From: Urechis unicinctus
Taxonomy: Eukaryota > Annelida > Polychaeta > Xenopneusta > Urechidae
Length of the DNA stretch: 64,000 nucleotides
Assembly: GCA_034190875.2 (NCBI GenBank)
Contig: CM067343.1
Location: 60,725,652-60,789,651, forward strand
Direction: 5' to 3'
A program made the position numbers and the translations under genes. Under the pieces are notes generated by a model, which was not told the DNA's origin, ran no database searches, and worked only from the letters and a program-made list of their open reading frames with translations. The stretch's first letter is position 1. Every line of letters begins with the position of its first letter. Below are positions 1 to 14,421 of this stretch, piece after piece.

Positions 1-582
1 AGCAGCATGTTTCTTCTTGTACCTCTGGATGTAAGCACTATAAGCTATTTCTAGCGTCCAGGGACACAGGCACCCTGAGACAAATCCTGGGTGTGCTGTT
101 ATACAGGACACACCCATAGATTTCACTTTCTCGCGAACTTGCGGAATTTCCTGGCAGCATTTACTCTCTGCTACTGTAAGCATTGGCCCACATGAGCCAC
201 ACGAGCACCTAGTACAGGGCATAATTACAATGAATAACTAGTATTTCAGCACACACACAAAACAAATGACATAAAACATGAATGAAAAGATGATTTGAAC
301 CAAGACTTAAGGACAACTGTAAAATAAAGAGAAAAATATCTGCAAACGGTTGGAGATTGTTTGGACTGAAATGTGCCATTACCAAGTGCTGTTGCCCAGT
401 CGGCTCAAGTCCTCTTCTATTTGAGGAGAATTTGCAGGCCTTGTCTTGGCTGGAGGCTCAAATCTGTATGGCTGTATTCCCCCACAGGCTCCTAGTTCCT
501 CTTCTTGGTGAGAAGAACACTCACTGCTGTAATCCAGCTCATCGCTTCCGGAGTTGTCTGTATATGAGGAAGACGAGGACAT
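1..582 (-). CDS. P2X7 C-terminal-domain protein, 5' part, runs off left edge
   Basis: Two minus-strand exons can be joined: 582 down to 383, and 208 down to the window edge. The first starts with ATG at 582-580, directly preceded by an in-frame TAG. It encodes an acidic Ser-rich leader and the motif GGIQPYRFEPP, and ends at a GTAATG donor inside the Trp codon of LGNSTW. The second follows a CTAG acceptor and restores WCSCGSCGPM, then ESKCCQEIPQV and CITAHPGF. This Cys-rich order (WCxCGxC, CCQEIP, CITxHPGF) is the signature of the intracellular C-terminal domain of vertebrate P2X7 receptors. In invertebrates it also occurs in many stand-alone proteins that lack the channel and are usually labelled P2X purinoceptor 7-like. 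No transmembrane segment is present in what is visible. Function is unknown; metal binding is inferred from the cysteines. The multi-copy habit of the family suggests possible domestication from a mobile element. Confidence 0.78.
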
Positions 583-1847
583 CTAGCTCCTTGATAACTA
601 TTAAACGGGCCTGAAATCGAGGTGCACACGTGTTTCAGCACTGTCTGTATTATCGCTCGGTCCCCGTTGATTGACGTTTTCACACTACATAATAGAAGTT
701 TATCACTTTTTAATGTATTCTAGGCGAACAAGTACTCAAAGCTACATGAAATGATGTGATTCGTTGCAGTATATGATGTACAAGATGACTGTATAAAATA
801 CGATTATGCTCACACCTACCACAGTTCCCATGTAAACAAACGAGAAAATGACTGCGCTATCCGGCTGGACGGTGACATATGACGTCACAAACTCAGGAGC
901 CAATGGCTGTCGTTTTTTGCGCATATGCCAAAACGGTCCGAAAAACGAGGGAAATATTGAAAAAAAAACCACAAAATGACGTCTATGGACGAAAATATTG
1001 TCGGAAACGTCTTTCACAGGCTGAAATACACCTAATAACACATTAATTAGGGATTCGAAAATATACGTTACTTGCACTTTAAGCACAATTGACCTTATTA
1101 TAATTAGTTGCTCTTGTTTGTGTTGTTTTGGATGTAGGTATCTCCACTTTGCTTATAGTTTGCATCATTTGGTCCATTTAAACAACATGGCGATATGTAA
1201 TTACTGTAGCGCAATTCTTCGATCCTAATTTACCTGATGGAATTAGGTTCCAGTTACTCCGAGCAATCTCTATTCCACAAGGCTCTATTTTACTATATGA
1301 TTATTTATTGTCAGCACTGTGCATTTCCAGTACCTCACTGTGTCCACTTACTTACATTGTCACGGTACTTTGCTTCCAGAACAGTCCGGCCAATCCCAAC
1401 CAACAGACACACGGCAGGCCCCTGTTTGTCGGAGATCTGCCAATCCATCGCAGCCCACCCCAGCCACTGGAGATGGCACTAGCTCCAGTAACAATGATGC
1501 ACAATAGTTACCGCGATGACAGCCATGCCAGTCGGTACCTCTGCTGTAGAAACGTTTACCCCACAACCAGTGCATGACAAAATAACTTCGGTGTACAGAC
1601 TTCATAATGTTGTGCATGCGCTTCAACAGCCCTGCTCAACCTCGGTGCTGTTTAATGAGGCACATCAAACAGCTGACGACATGCAACCGACCTGCCTTCC
1701 GGGATTCACTTCTGTGCCTTCGACCAACAGCTCTATGGGCGACTGTCCATTGCAGCGCGCTGGTAACACGGTATTTGCTACGTCGATTGGGGATGCAAAC
1801 CAAGCCCACTCAGATACATCTTCTGCCTCACAGCCCTAATCCCTCGC
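583..1847. other. Non-coding, upstream of the P2X7-C gene
   Basis: No gene is supported here. The first 500 bases are the likely 5' flank of the minus-strand gene ending at 582. They include a palindromic TGACGTCA (CRE-type) at 880-887. A minus-strand reading frame at 742-1086 has no recognisable domain and is probably chance. The C-rich stretch from about 1380 to 1847 lies directly before the tyrosine-recombinase remnant and may be its degraded N-terminal or 5' part. Confidence 0.4.
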
Positions 1848-2643
1848 AAACCTTCTCTGAAACAATCCACCAGCAAAGCATACCTTCAGCATTGGAATTC
1901 TCTACTATCTTTTGCACCGACTCACCCTAACATGACCATCACCATGCCCGTTTTCTCTGAGAAAATCACCCTGTTTATTGCTCACCTTCATCGGTTATGC
2001 CTCTAATTATCCACCATTAGATCATGCATGTCTGCAACTTCTTTCATTCATAAACTTTCCGGGGCATCTGACCCAACGACATAATTCCAAGTTGCCAGGG
2101 TGCTACAAGGGGCTCAATTATTACCCATCGCAAAAATCCTTCTACACCAGTGAATCGATGCTACCCCTTACAGTGCCACATGCCCTTACAGTGCATGTTG
2201 TACAAAACTCCTGTTCCTGTTCACTTACTATGCCTGTCCACGAGTTGGGGAGGTCGTACACTCAAACAGTTCCTCATTACATTCCTGTCTTTTAAACAAA
2301 GTGGACCTAAACATTCCCCTCAAATCCTGATCACCGCACCATCCACTAGTCTCTACTGCCCTGCAATAGATTTATGCAATTCAGTACCGGTTCATGGTCC
2401 GATTTTCGTGGATCAATCTAACAACCTGCTTAACCGTGGGCACTTTATTTCTTTCCTTAGGCCTGTCTGTCATTCTGCAACCTTCCATTACCTTTATACA
2501 GCACATATTCCCTTCTTTCCGGACGTGTAACTCAAATGGCAGCCGACGGGCACCCGGATAACATTATTAAACCCACAGGTTGTTGGAAAAGTAATACCGT
2601 CTTAAAATACATTCGACCAAACAATTTCACTTTACCCAGTTAG
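1848..2643 (+). mobile_element. Decayed tyrosine-recombinase transposon (DIRS/Ngaro/Crypton-like)
   Basis: The plus-strand translation, followed across stops and at least one frameshift, reads as a tyrosine recombinase. From 1848 one frame gives the core-binding helix signature STSKAYLQHW, then LFIAHL and STIRSCMSATSFIHKLSG, interrupted by in-frame stops. It continues to PRVGEVV, which carries the first catalytic arginine of the catalytic domain. In the next frame LYCPAIDL and GPIFVDQ match the CPV..L / GPLF segment. A third frame from 2494 gives SGRVTQMAADGHPDNIIK and then GCWKSNTVLKYIR, ending in TAG at 2641-2643. The family's HxxR motif is degraded here and GRW has become GCW, while the terminal YIR that carries the nucleophilic tyrosine survives. 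The element is clearly dead. Whether it was DIRS, Ngaro or Crypton cannot be decided without the rest of the element. Confidence 0.72.
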
Positions 2644-3521
2644 CAATATGCCTTAATTTTTTAAAAGCGGTTCATTCATTGTGGAATCAGCTTCAGCTTT
2701 TCTGCAATAACACAATGATATTTCGCTACGCGTAAGATCCAAGAAAATAAACGACCCGACCCGCTATGTATTGGCAACACTGACTAAATCTATTATACTG
2801 AACTGTTATTGTGAAGGGGTTGATGCAAGTGCTTTGCTGTTATTCAATAGGACCCATTTGCTTCAATGAACAGTCACTGAAAGATTGAGAAACTTTCACA
2901 TATATATGAAACAGATCACTATGCTTTTGAAATCGAACATTTCCAGGGTTGCAGAGCCAGCGTAACCGTATTTGGATAACTAGTAGCAGGACGTGTTTTT
3001 CAGCAAACGTTTACTGCCATTCCTGAATTCTATATGGCGTTATTAGCAGTTTGCCAAACGATCTGTGTATTTGAACGATTATTAAGTAATGATTATTTGG
3101 AAATAAATAATGTAAAGTTAGATTAACATTGCTTTCCTATGTTAGGAAAGGGTGGAATGCCTGTGCAGCACCACGCATTTTCGTGCCAGAGGTCTTTGTC
3201 ACACCAGAGGTATGAGCATGATATACACGTTTACATAGTAAGCTTCTATTGGCTCTATTCGTTACCACATCAGCCATCACATTTTTAAATAATGGTTCTT
3301 TTCCACAGAGCTCGATTAACACCATTCATGGATATGTTGGAACAAAATCATAGACATACTAACAGACGAGGTACTCACACTTGATATGAGCATCTACATG
3401 GGGTTCAAAGACACAGGATGCTTTTCATTAAGAATTTGTCGGGTCCAAAATAGGTACACTATGTGTTGGGGGGATAGGTTGGCATGTGTGTGGATTTGTT
3501 TGTAGGTGTGCGAGTTTAGTT
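2644..3521. other. Non-coding AT-rich stretch
   Basis: I see no supported gene, repeat or RNA here. The only longer reading frame, on the minus strand around 3137-3325, shows no domain and no splice context. Confidence 0.4.
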
Positions 3522-3810
<289 letters not shown>

Positions 3811-6800
3811 TGCACCTTCTGCGTCTTAGTGGTTCTTCACATAACGACCTGTGCAGCAGTAACACGGCCCCTCTGTTATTAATCAGATTAATCTCATTTA
3901 AGGTTGAATAACATTTATTAAGCTGTTTGATTAAGACCTGGAGTCTAAGATGTGGGGGTGGTTCACATTATAACACAAACCTAAAATTAATATATAAGAA
4001 TGAATCTAATGCTGTCAATCAGCTTAGCAATAACCTTTTCATTTGTTTTCTGCTTAATTTTCAGCGTTATGGTTAATTCTTGAACAATTACGTTTCCCTA
4101 CGCAATTTATTAACCTCATATCTGCATGTCTTGCACACCTGGCTTCAGTATCAAACTGGATTTCCTGTAGCCAATGTAAAGATATACTACTATCTTCCTC
4201 TCAGTGGTCAGCTGGTCATATCTGTCTTTCAGTACAGGACTAACTATTTGAACCAAGCGGCATACATTTAATGTGATGCATTTGAAGTGAAGCTCCCGCC
4301 GCCCGGCTGATGATTGGCACGTCGTTAATTTAGCTGGACAGAGGACGCGCGGGACAAAGGCTCAGGTACTGATGCTATTGTATTCTTCGGCTTGACTGCA
4401 TCTCTTCTTAACCCTGTCCACATAATGTTCGAAAGGCAAGGTATCAAAAAAACTAAATTATCCCCAATCAACTGCAGGACTAGGTAATGATATATTACTC
4501 TCATAAAGTAAAATGATAACTAATTCAAATATCCTGTTTTCAAAAGACAGCATTCCTTCTGAATTACATTAAATAACATTAAATATCTTATGTTTACGGT
4601 AACATTGAATGATGTTGTTTGATCGCACTAGCGAAATATATCCATTTTAATCAAAAGCATTATTATTGGTATTTGGTTTTGCTGTATTTGTCAACCACAT
4701 CATCCATAAATTTAATTCTAACTGATAACGCTGTTGAACTCCTACACACCATGCTAATGAACCACGCCGTCGGCTTTCTGTATTGTAGCTTCATTATATT
4801 GTGAGGAATGTTGATATATTCAATGGCGGCCACAACAATATAAAAAACGCTTATTTCTCACAAGCAATTGCATCATCAAAATTAAAAGTGGAACTTTCAC
4901 TTGCGTGTTTTACGAATAAAATCATCTTAAAACAATTCGACATTGAAACTGAAAAAGTGTATGGGAGGACAGTCCGAATCGTTGGTTTGGTCCTTTGAAG
5001 CTCCCCACTTAGTACCAATTAGAATGTGTTTGATGTCACATTTGCTAAATCCAAAGGGCCACATGACTCATGAATATATCTTGACTAGGTATTTACATTC
5101 AACCGGAATCACATTCATTCAAAACCGGGCATAGTCATATGGTAGCATATTTTCCAAATCCAAGTTGTAATGTATGCTCATTGTTTTGCCAGGCTTATGT
5201 TGATCTGTCACAGCGTCACCAAGATGTTAATTTTATCTGTAGTCTCGTATTGAAATAACACTATATTAAATATCGCGTACATTCCTCATTGCTTGTTTTA
5301 ATGAAGGAATACGAATTAGACTAATTAGACAACGCATGTTTCGGGGTACGCATTTGAATCACGAGACGCTTGATATATACAACATATGAGGTGCTATATA
5401 GCATCAAATCTCACAATTATATCGGTCGTAAATGAGTTTTTATTTGCGCTATCGCGTCCGAAAATCAATGCCAAAAATATCCATATAACACTTTGCACCT
5501 AAACTATGAGGGGGAGTGATTGTAAGATATATTACATCCGAAACTGCATGTCGATGATGGCTTTTGAACAAATTGGTAGCTGGTTGGGAGGCAACTAGCA
5601 ATTATGCATTGCAAACCATTGTAATTACCACAAATCATTCACGCCCGAGGCAACATTGGCCTATAAATGGTCATTAATGTGTTATGAATCCCGTTATCGA
5701 TAAATAGAAGGAATATGGTGTTCTGTGTCCCTTCTATTATGTGCTGCATTATTTCGGTCACATGTGAGGTGAAGTGAGACGGAGAGAAACTAGTGTCTTC
5801 GGAGAGTGAATGACAACTCATTTGTATTATTCTCGATGTATTATGGACACACATAAGCGTCATTCCAACAAATAGTGTTTTGAAGCTTTAGTATTATTGT
5901 ATTCCTGTTGAATTACATGACAGGAAATGAGAAAATGCAAATACATCGCTGACTGACAATATTTAAAACATTGGTTCCGTGGCTTGGATGCGCACAAAAC
6001 TACATTGCTTCGGCCATTGAAAACTCATTTAGATTGTTCTTATTTGTCTGGCAAATCGCATCTGCGATTGATAAACGGCGGAAACAACCAAGAGAATGTA
6101 CGAGAGTCGTTTCAAAGTGACCTCTGAACGTCGGTAATGAAGTGCTTTTTCAATGAGCTAGTGCAAGTGTCATATCCGTTATAGCTTTCCCATGGGAATG
6201 ACTATGATAAAACTCTCGCAATATGACGCAGTAATGTACAGCAATGCCCAATCGCTTAAAGAGTGTGCGAGAAAGTATAGCCATGCGAGAGAGTAAACCC
6301 AATACACGCTTAGTAGCATGAAAGAAAGCAACATAAAACGATGAAAACACTATACGCAATATCGACGTTCCAAATAAACGCTTAGCGACATGCCAGAAAG
6401 TAAACGGTCTCAACCCTGAACAGTAGAGGATGGAGCTCTGTCTGTAGTCAAGCTTAGGATCTAGTTTTGAAATATACAGATGGCAAGTACCAAGTAGGCT
6501 CCCCGAGAAATATTTCAAAGGATAATTCATCACAACTTAGAAGGGAATCGTTCAAATCTTGTATTAGCAACTAATTTGTCTCCACCTGTGCCCAAACACA
6601 AACCAACTATACCAATACTGTATTATTCATAAGGTTTATATTCAACTACCGGTAGGTAGGTGTATGGAATTGTTCAATTACGTATACAACATGTAAACCG
6701 TTCTGTGTATCGCACTGGTGCGCATAATAACTACAGGAATATGTCATGAGTCTAGAGTGTACCTTTTCTTATTTCCTGGAGGAAAGTGAACAAAAGATGG

Positions 6801-9800
6801 CATTGTACTCGACATTCTCACGACAATAAACAAAGCAAAACCTGATGCTTCCAACAGTAACAGTAAATGGCATTGACTGACAGTAAACTACGGCTTTATC
6901 ATGGTCACATCTATCCTCCCGTTTATGCCGCCGAGAATGTGGGCGTTCTGTTTCAGTTTCTCATTTATATTGTCCGCATCCTTACGTAGGCAATTAGACA
7001 AATACAATAGGCTAAGCCCAACTGACGTCAATGCAGTATCTTTGACATGAAAATTGCAATGTTAGAGCAAATATTGATCAGCAACTTGGGGATATTCCAC
7101 TCTCGCATCATTGCTTTCTTTATTGTTGTGAGGACATACCATCTTGTAATTCGCTCCCTTGGAAGTCATACTTTAAATATTCGGATTCTAGAGAATTATA
7201 TCCCATTTAGTCGTTATTATACCTTGGTTTTATTTGTATAAGCGCAATCAAGTTGACTGGTACAGAAGCTTCGTTTTAATTTTTATGACCTCGTTCATAG
7301 ATTCTAGATAGTCACATGGAACGTTATGAGAATCTGTGACGTCCGCAGATCGAGCAGTTGGAGTCCGCTCGTGGAGAGAATTGACTAAAACCAGATTTCC
7401 TGAAGAGCCCTAACCATTTGTTTTCCACTTTCAGCCCTTCTTCTCCCTAAGTTCTTCCATGGAAAACTTTTCAAAAGCAGCCAAATATGCAAGTCTGTGT
7501 GCTACAATTTGACTTAACCTATTATGTAAGGTTATTTTGTTGATGCAAAATTAATTTTGTTTCATATGAAAGTTATATGATAATATCAGGGCCACACAGC
7601 AAGTCATATTCCACCAAAAAAAGTGCTTGCCATAAGAAACATTCAGCAGTATGTGGTACACTACCAAACTGTTACATCTGCGTCCTCTTCACGTATATAT
7701 TGGAAGTCTTATATTTTGTCATATATTTTGTCATTGCCAACTATGACGACTTCGCTTCCTCTCAATCTTTGTTTTGCAAACAAAGTCAGCAGTTGACACG
7801 TACATTCTGAGTTGGTAGAGACCTGACACAAACTTGTGGTAGAGAAGGCTAATTACAATCACGAGAGAGATGGGTAGATAACGAACGAGCGAAGGCGATC
7901 GTTGTTGCGACGAAAATCTATTAGAATATGTGCTATTAAAGTGGGAAATGCTATATCGCCTAAGTAACTTTACCACCCACACAAATGTAATATAAGAGAA
8001 GTCGTACATGCAATTTTAATCCCAAGAACAGGTTAACTTGCACTGAGAAACCCACGCCACAATCCAGGCCAGAGCATCTCCAACTTCATACGCCGGTGTG
8101 CTGAATAGACAATCTGCGCAGTAGCCACAAAAATCTCAAGATCTTTTTATCTTTGTGCCGCGTCATTGACAGATTATAAAACCACACATATCAAGAGATA
8201 GAAGGCATCTCGAATCAATAACAATCTGCTCAACAGCCATACAAATGTTGAACAAATCAAATAAAGACATATTCAATCTCGAAAACAGACTACATATGTG
8301 CCTCGCATCCTGATAGTCGAAGGTGGGTAAGGTGATCAAGTGGAGACAGCTATTACCCAAATGGATTAGAAACAATAGATCGGTGCGTTCTTTCTTTATG
8401 AATGGATTTCTTTGTTCAAAACTTGCAGTAATATGCCAAAGTGTTGTCATGTATAAGATGAGCATAATGTTCATGAACTCGTATCATTTTGCGTATATGC
8501 TGGTACACGGTTTTGTATCATTCCTAATGTTAAAATGTGATGGGTTGAATTATCGGTATGAACTATATTTGTTATATCTTTGTGCATCCATTATTAAGAG
8601 ATCGGCACAAGGTGTTTTATCATTCATAGGTTACCTAGTCTCTTATGGCTCCTCATTTGATGTGCCCACGCGGAACAACGTTATTGGATAACCAAAATGA
8701 GTATATAGTAATTGTGGTGTTTTTATTTTATTACTTTTTGAAACCTCAGTTTGCACATACCTACACTACCACGTAAAACCATTTTGGGATGAAGTCCTAT
8801 CTTACAAATAAGCAGGATTAAGATCGAATGGCTGGGCCTTATCAACAACAAGCTCTCTGGGGATTCGGTTAAACAGTATTCTATACTGTTCTGTGAAATT
8901 TATACCGAGCTGATGAGACATATTGATTTTAAATAGTTAAATAGTCACCAACTTATTTGCTTTTCCAATAGCTATTCCAAATTCACCCACCAACGGCTCA
9001 TATCATTCAATGAACGGGAACGTGTGCGGTGATATCTCTTAGGCCGTCTCAACGAGCAGAATCCCAGTCGCATTGTCTACATAAATCAGCATCCGCTGTG
9101 ACATTCAGCTAAGCACAGCAGGTGGAAGAGTGATGAATATGCTGCACGTTATATCCGGGTACTCTTATGACCTTTCCATTCATCTCTTATCACATTATGA
9201 TCTCTATCATGTGACTTACACAGCGGCTTATATAGGTTAATATAGATACTCAAATAAACAAATAACTTCAGTCCGCTAAATCTATCGTTCCGTAGTAACA
9301 ACGCAGCATTAACCCATAACCGTTACTGACTACAACACGACAGTCAACAGAAAGTGTATGTCACAAAAAAGACTATTATGAAGTGGTAGTTTTGTGGTAG
9401 TTTTGACCTTATTCGACATTTATTGGCTAGATGGTGTTTACGAGAGTAAGGACATACAGCACTGTAGACCTGTATCAGCCTATTTTGCCTTAAGGACGTG
9501 TGACAAGATCAGTCCACAGCGCTGCTGCGGATGTATCATCAAAGTATACCGTCTATCAGTTACAAGTGCTCTATTATATTAATCAGCGAATCAAATAAAC
9601 AAATGCGGACTCACCGTTGAATGGTAAAATATATACACCAATAAGAATGGATTGTAACATTCCCTTGAATACGGAGAGCCCTTACACTCCAATGCTATGG
9701 CATCTAGCTTGCCTATGAAGGTCTTCCTATTTTTAACGATCAAACTTTATCCAGATTATCCGGCCTCGATTCCATACACTGCGTCACTCTCAAGCCATAG

Positions 9801-10289
9801 CGCAACTAATGGCAGGGCTTCACGTGATATAAGTAGGCCGACTGTGTGATTGGTATCAGGTATCGTGGATCGGACAAAAAAAACAGTGAAAACAATGTTC
9901 ATGGATCGCACCATGGATAGTGTATATACGTTGAACGTTAATAGCAGCCAGCGTGGAACGATACTTTATGGATTGCCAACAGTCGTGTTGAATCAAAGTC
10001 TAATGATCAAGAAAATATTCCACCGGCCCATGCTTTAAACACTTATCATCGTCCATCAATTCATGTTACTTATCAACAACAATTCGACTTTTGGTGCCAT
10101 GCATTGCAACGGGTATATCCAGATATTACCATATATTTAGCTGCCAGGATGCCTGACAGCTGTAAACAACCGTCGTTTTAACAGACACGATAATGTCTAG
10201 GCGACGGCAATGCGACAACACGCCCATGACCGAATAGGCTACAAAAGAACATATCACCCAGGTCAATATTGTAAGTTATATTGGTTGAA
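3811..10289. other. Gene-free AT-rich intergenic region
   Basis: This 6.5 kb contains many short open frames, the longest about 125 codons near 6150-6533 and 8323-8691. None has a recognisable motif, codon signal or splice partner. The 6150-6533 frame covers three degenerate copies of a short unit sharing CTTTCT...TAAGCG, which explains its openness. Nothing else is supported. Confidence 0.45.
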
Positions 10290-10724
10290 ATATATATATA
10301 TATATATATATAGATTTATATATATATACATATGCATAAGTAAATACATATGTACATATATATAGATATATCAATATATCTATAAGTACATATGCATGTA
10401 TGCACATATTTAATGTATATATATATAAATATATAAAGATATACATATGCATATATATATTCATATATATGTATGTATATAAATATAAATGTATATATGT
10501 GCACACGTATATATATATGCATATATATATACAAATATATATATATATATATATTAATATAAACATCTATTTATATCTATATATATATGTGTAAATTCAA
10601 ATATGAAAATATATATATTTAAAGATATATAAATGTATAAATATAGGTACATATATAAGTGCGCACATATTTAGTTTGATATATGAATATACATAAATAT
10701 ATTTATACATATATTAACATATAT
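10290..10724. repeat. Imperfect TA-rich microsatellite tract
   Basis: This tract is dominated by TATATA runs interrupted by ATGCATA, ACATATG and ATAAAT variants. It is low-complexity sequence with no coding capacity; the Tyr/Ile-rich frames crossing it are by-products. Confidence 0.9.
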
Positions 10725-10748
10725 AGAGAGAGAGGCGCGTCTCTCTCT
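10725..10748. repeat. Perfect 9 bp inverted repeat (AG/CT hairpin)
   Basis: AGAGAGAGA (10725-10733) and TCTCTCTCT (10740-10748) are exact complements around the 6 nt loop GGCGCG. The hairpin closes the TA-rich tract. It is probably a local microsatellite-derived foldback rather than a terminator. Confidence 0.7.
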
Positions 10749-13041
10749 GGAATACCTTCATCCTGTTCTGCATTATACTGCAGTCATAATCTTAGACAAC
10801 CGCGCGTAGGGTGTTGACGGTAATGGCATCGTCTCACCGAGAATATGACTACAGCCAAAGTTGATATGATATAACCGCATAAAAAGCGATGAAGATAATA
10901 ACAAACAGAATATTGTCTGTAAATGGGTTAGATCTCAAAATATATGTTTGCATTGATATTGGCGGGGCAATAATAAACTGAACACAATGTCGAAAATATT
11001 TGACATTCACATCACATGTTTAGACACAGTAGTCGTAAAACTATGACACATATGGAGTAAAAGCGAGTCAACATTATATTTCACCACTTAAACTAAAACA
11101 CTGGCGTAATGAAGGCTCGTTTTTGCTGACCTTGCCTTAATTTGTGAAATACTGATGAATTGTTATTGTTAAATCAACTTCGAATGTTTCGACCGCTCTC
11201 GGAGCTCGTCACCTAGGTTAATGGGCCACCTGCCGCACACGTATATTCATTATGCAATATTTTCAAGGGATATCCATATCCTGACTATAACGGTCAAGGA
11301 AAATGCTACATTAGTGATATACTGTACTCACCAAAGTGCATATTTGCTTTTATGAAGTACCACTTTTGCTTACAATGGTATATGTGATATATGTTATTAT
11401 TTATATCGAAAAGCACTTGTATCTACTCGCTTTGTACCGATCAGACTGATACAAACAATATGGGTTTTTATTCACAGCGCTACCTAAGAAAACATTCGGA
11501 AAAAATCATTCAATCATTCTGTTTAATATCATAGCCTTTAACTCTTAATTATATATATTTAAATGCCAACACTTGAAACGAACGTTAAAGTTTAGATGTC
11601 ATTACTGTGAGGGCGAGCGTTCAGGACCTGTGAACTATGATGCATCGGTGTATAGATCAAAGCTTGTTGTCCTCGGTATCTTTATCAATATGTTGTATGA
11701 TCCCAGAGGTCTTAAGAAGTTGATCAGGTCTGAACAAGATGAAGTAATACTGTATTTGGCAGTGGACCATGTCGTAAACTCGCAAGACCAAATCCCAAAC
11801 AAATACGCAGCATAGATAGGATGTCATGACACATATAATGCAGCCACGCAGGTAATCCAGGTTTGATTCCAGGTTCTTTTGCCTTTCTCATGAATCAACG
11901 TTAAACAGACACCATATCATCAACGTGGACATAGATCAAAATTAGTAAATAGGGTGGAATAGCAAAGCTTCTTTGTCCACTTTGTCACTTCATCGGTAAC
12001 TTGAATAAAAGCTGTTTTGCAACTGAAAAGCTGAGGAATACAAGAAATGTAAATCCATGCCTTCGATGTCACACGGGTTGGACGATTGGGTATGCATATG
12101 TAAACATACTGACAAGACTTGAACACTTGTTGAGCGGGCTAGGCAGCCTATATCCGAGACTCCAGCCTGCCTGCTGAAAATAGCTATTGAATAATGATTC
12201 ATGCATGAATAAAAACCTGAGTTAGATTGAAGAAATAATGCTGTAGCAACAGCATTAAGCAAACATAACGGTATTCTACTTGTAATTTTCGTGTTAATCG
12301 ATCGTTATATTGGCAAACCTGGGGGGAAAATAGCATGTATGCTTCGCCGAGCTTTTACACAAGGTGACTTTCTGCTTGTAGTATAGTTGGAGCGTATGAT
12401 ATAGATTTATTACATTCAACGCTCCAACTGAAAACAAATCTAGTTTACTGTGCCCTGCTACCATAAACAACCGTAAAGTTGGCACCCTTTCCTGACATAA
12501 TGACAATACTGGTAAGATGAGAAGTATCACCATTTTTCATAACATAACATGTTTGTCATCGCTAGTCAATCAGGATCATCTAATAACCCGGCGCACTGTT
12601 CGTGATAATCATGGAACTATGCCATCGCAGACATGCAATTGGAAAATTACTGAGTCGCGTTCATGAAATAGCTGGCTCGCAGGTACATATCAACAGGCTT
12701 TTGTGCTAAAGCTACCCTACTTTATCCAATATATATTTATAAGAGGCCTTTTAGGAGAGGGTTGCGCAGGTGCCGAGTGCCCCATAAGCGTTGATGTACT
12801 TTTCGTGTAACTACAATGGTTCGCGCTGTTAGGCAGTCGACATTGGCACCATAGTCACTCAACAGAGGAAGGAGAAAGTGACTAATCGACAGAAATGCTT
12901 TTGACATATGGCGCGTCGATGAAGCACCCAGCAACAAGCAACCAACTCTACAGGCGAGGTCATGTCATATATAGTGACAAGCCTATTGACAATCTGTCGT
13001 AGGAAGTATTATTGCCGGGGCTAGTTTTGTTCGTGTAAATG
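10749..13041. other. Gene-free intergenic stretch
   Basis: No supported gene is present. Short frames at 11573-11815, 11990-12262 and 12294-12533 show no domain. A tRNA B-box-like GGTTTGATTCC near 11860 lacks an A box and a cloverleaf, so no tRNA or SINE is called. Confidence 0.4.
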
Positions 13042-13256
<215 letters not shown>

Positions 13257-14184
13257 ATCTCCATTTACATATACATTTACAGCATTATTGTGCAGCTTGT
13301 GTATATGAATAAATATCTAGACACAGCAATGAAGGATCGATTGATTTGTAGAGAAACCCTCACAATTACTGCAATAAAAGGGGGGAAATGTTTAGTTCAT
13401 AATTTTATATGTGTTATTGTAAAAGATTGGTCTTTTTGTATGTGATACTGAAATGCCATTAGCTTCCCACATATCTTTGATTATTAACAAATACTGCGGA
13501 CGTAATAGAAGCACAATTTTAAACTCTCTTTTCCGTTAATGAAACCGTCTTATCTTTGCACAAATTGACAGGCAAAGCGATTGTACCAAATAGTTCCTCT
13601 AAGGCCTTTAAAAATACAGCACATTGTATTGACCATGGTAATTGTACTCTGTGCTTTTCCTCACAAATGAGAAGAAACCGATCAGTTAATGATAATGGCA
13701 TGTCAAACTAGTATTCCTCGTGGTCTTTATGGCCCATGTCGTTAGCCTAACCACCCTTTAATGGAACATATGAACGGTATTTTGGATAAACGAGTGAGGG
13801 ATGCGGCCCATTATCACAAATAGATGGCTTCAGGAATTGTTGTATCCACTCGCTGATTAGACCTTGACAATTCATTAATTTCCCACAGACTTGGACAAGA
13901 AAGCTGATACAGGTCAACTTAGTTAACCGGGCCTTAATATTTCTGAAGCAACTCCATGGAACAGAATTGCATTGTTTGTTTATGATGTGTGGGGGGACTA
14001 CAGCGCGTTGTAGATAATTGACTGAGTAGTCTGTGATGCGGCTGTAACGTAATTCAGTAAATGGCCCCCGTTTTGTTATGTCAAACTTAATGTATTCTTC
14101 GTTGTCGTTACCCAGACTTTAAAAGGAAAATCAAGATTAAACGGTCAGATTACAGTTCACTTAACTTCTGCTTAACATAGACAC
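13257..14184. other. Non-coding intergenic stretch
   Basis: Nothing is supported here. The reading frames are short and lack motifs. Confidence 0.4.

Positions 14185-14421
<237 letters not shown>

Noticed and set aside
6150..6533. 127-codon minus-strand frame
   Set aside because: It has no domain or splice context and covers degenerate short repeats; likely chance.
11845..11885. tRNA or tRNA-derived SINE from a GGTTTGATTCC word
   Set aside because: The B-box-like word stands alone; no A box, acceptor stem or cloverleaf could be drawn.
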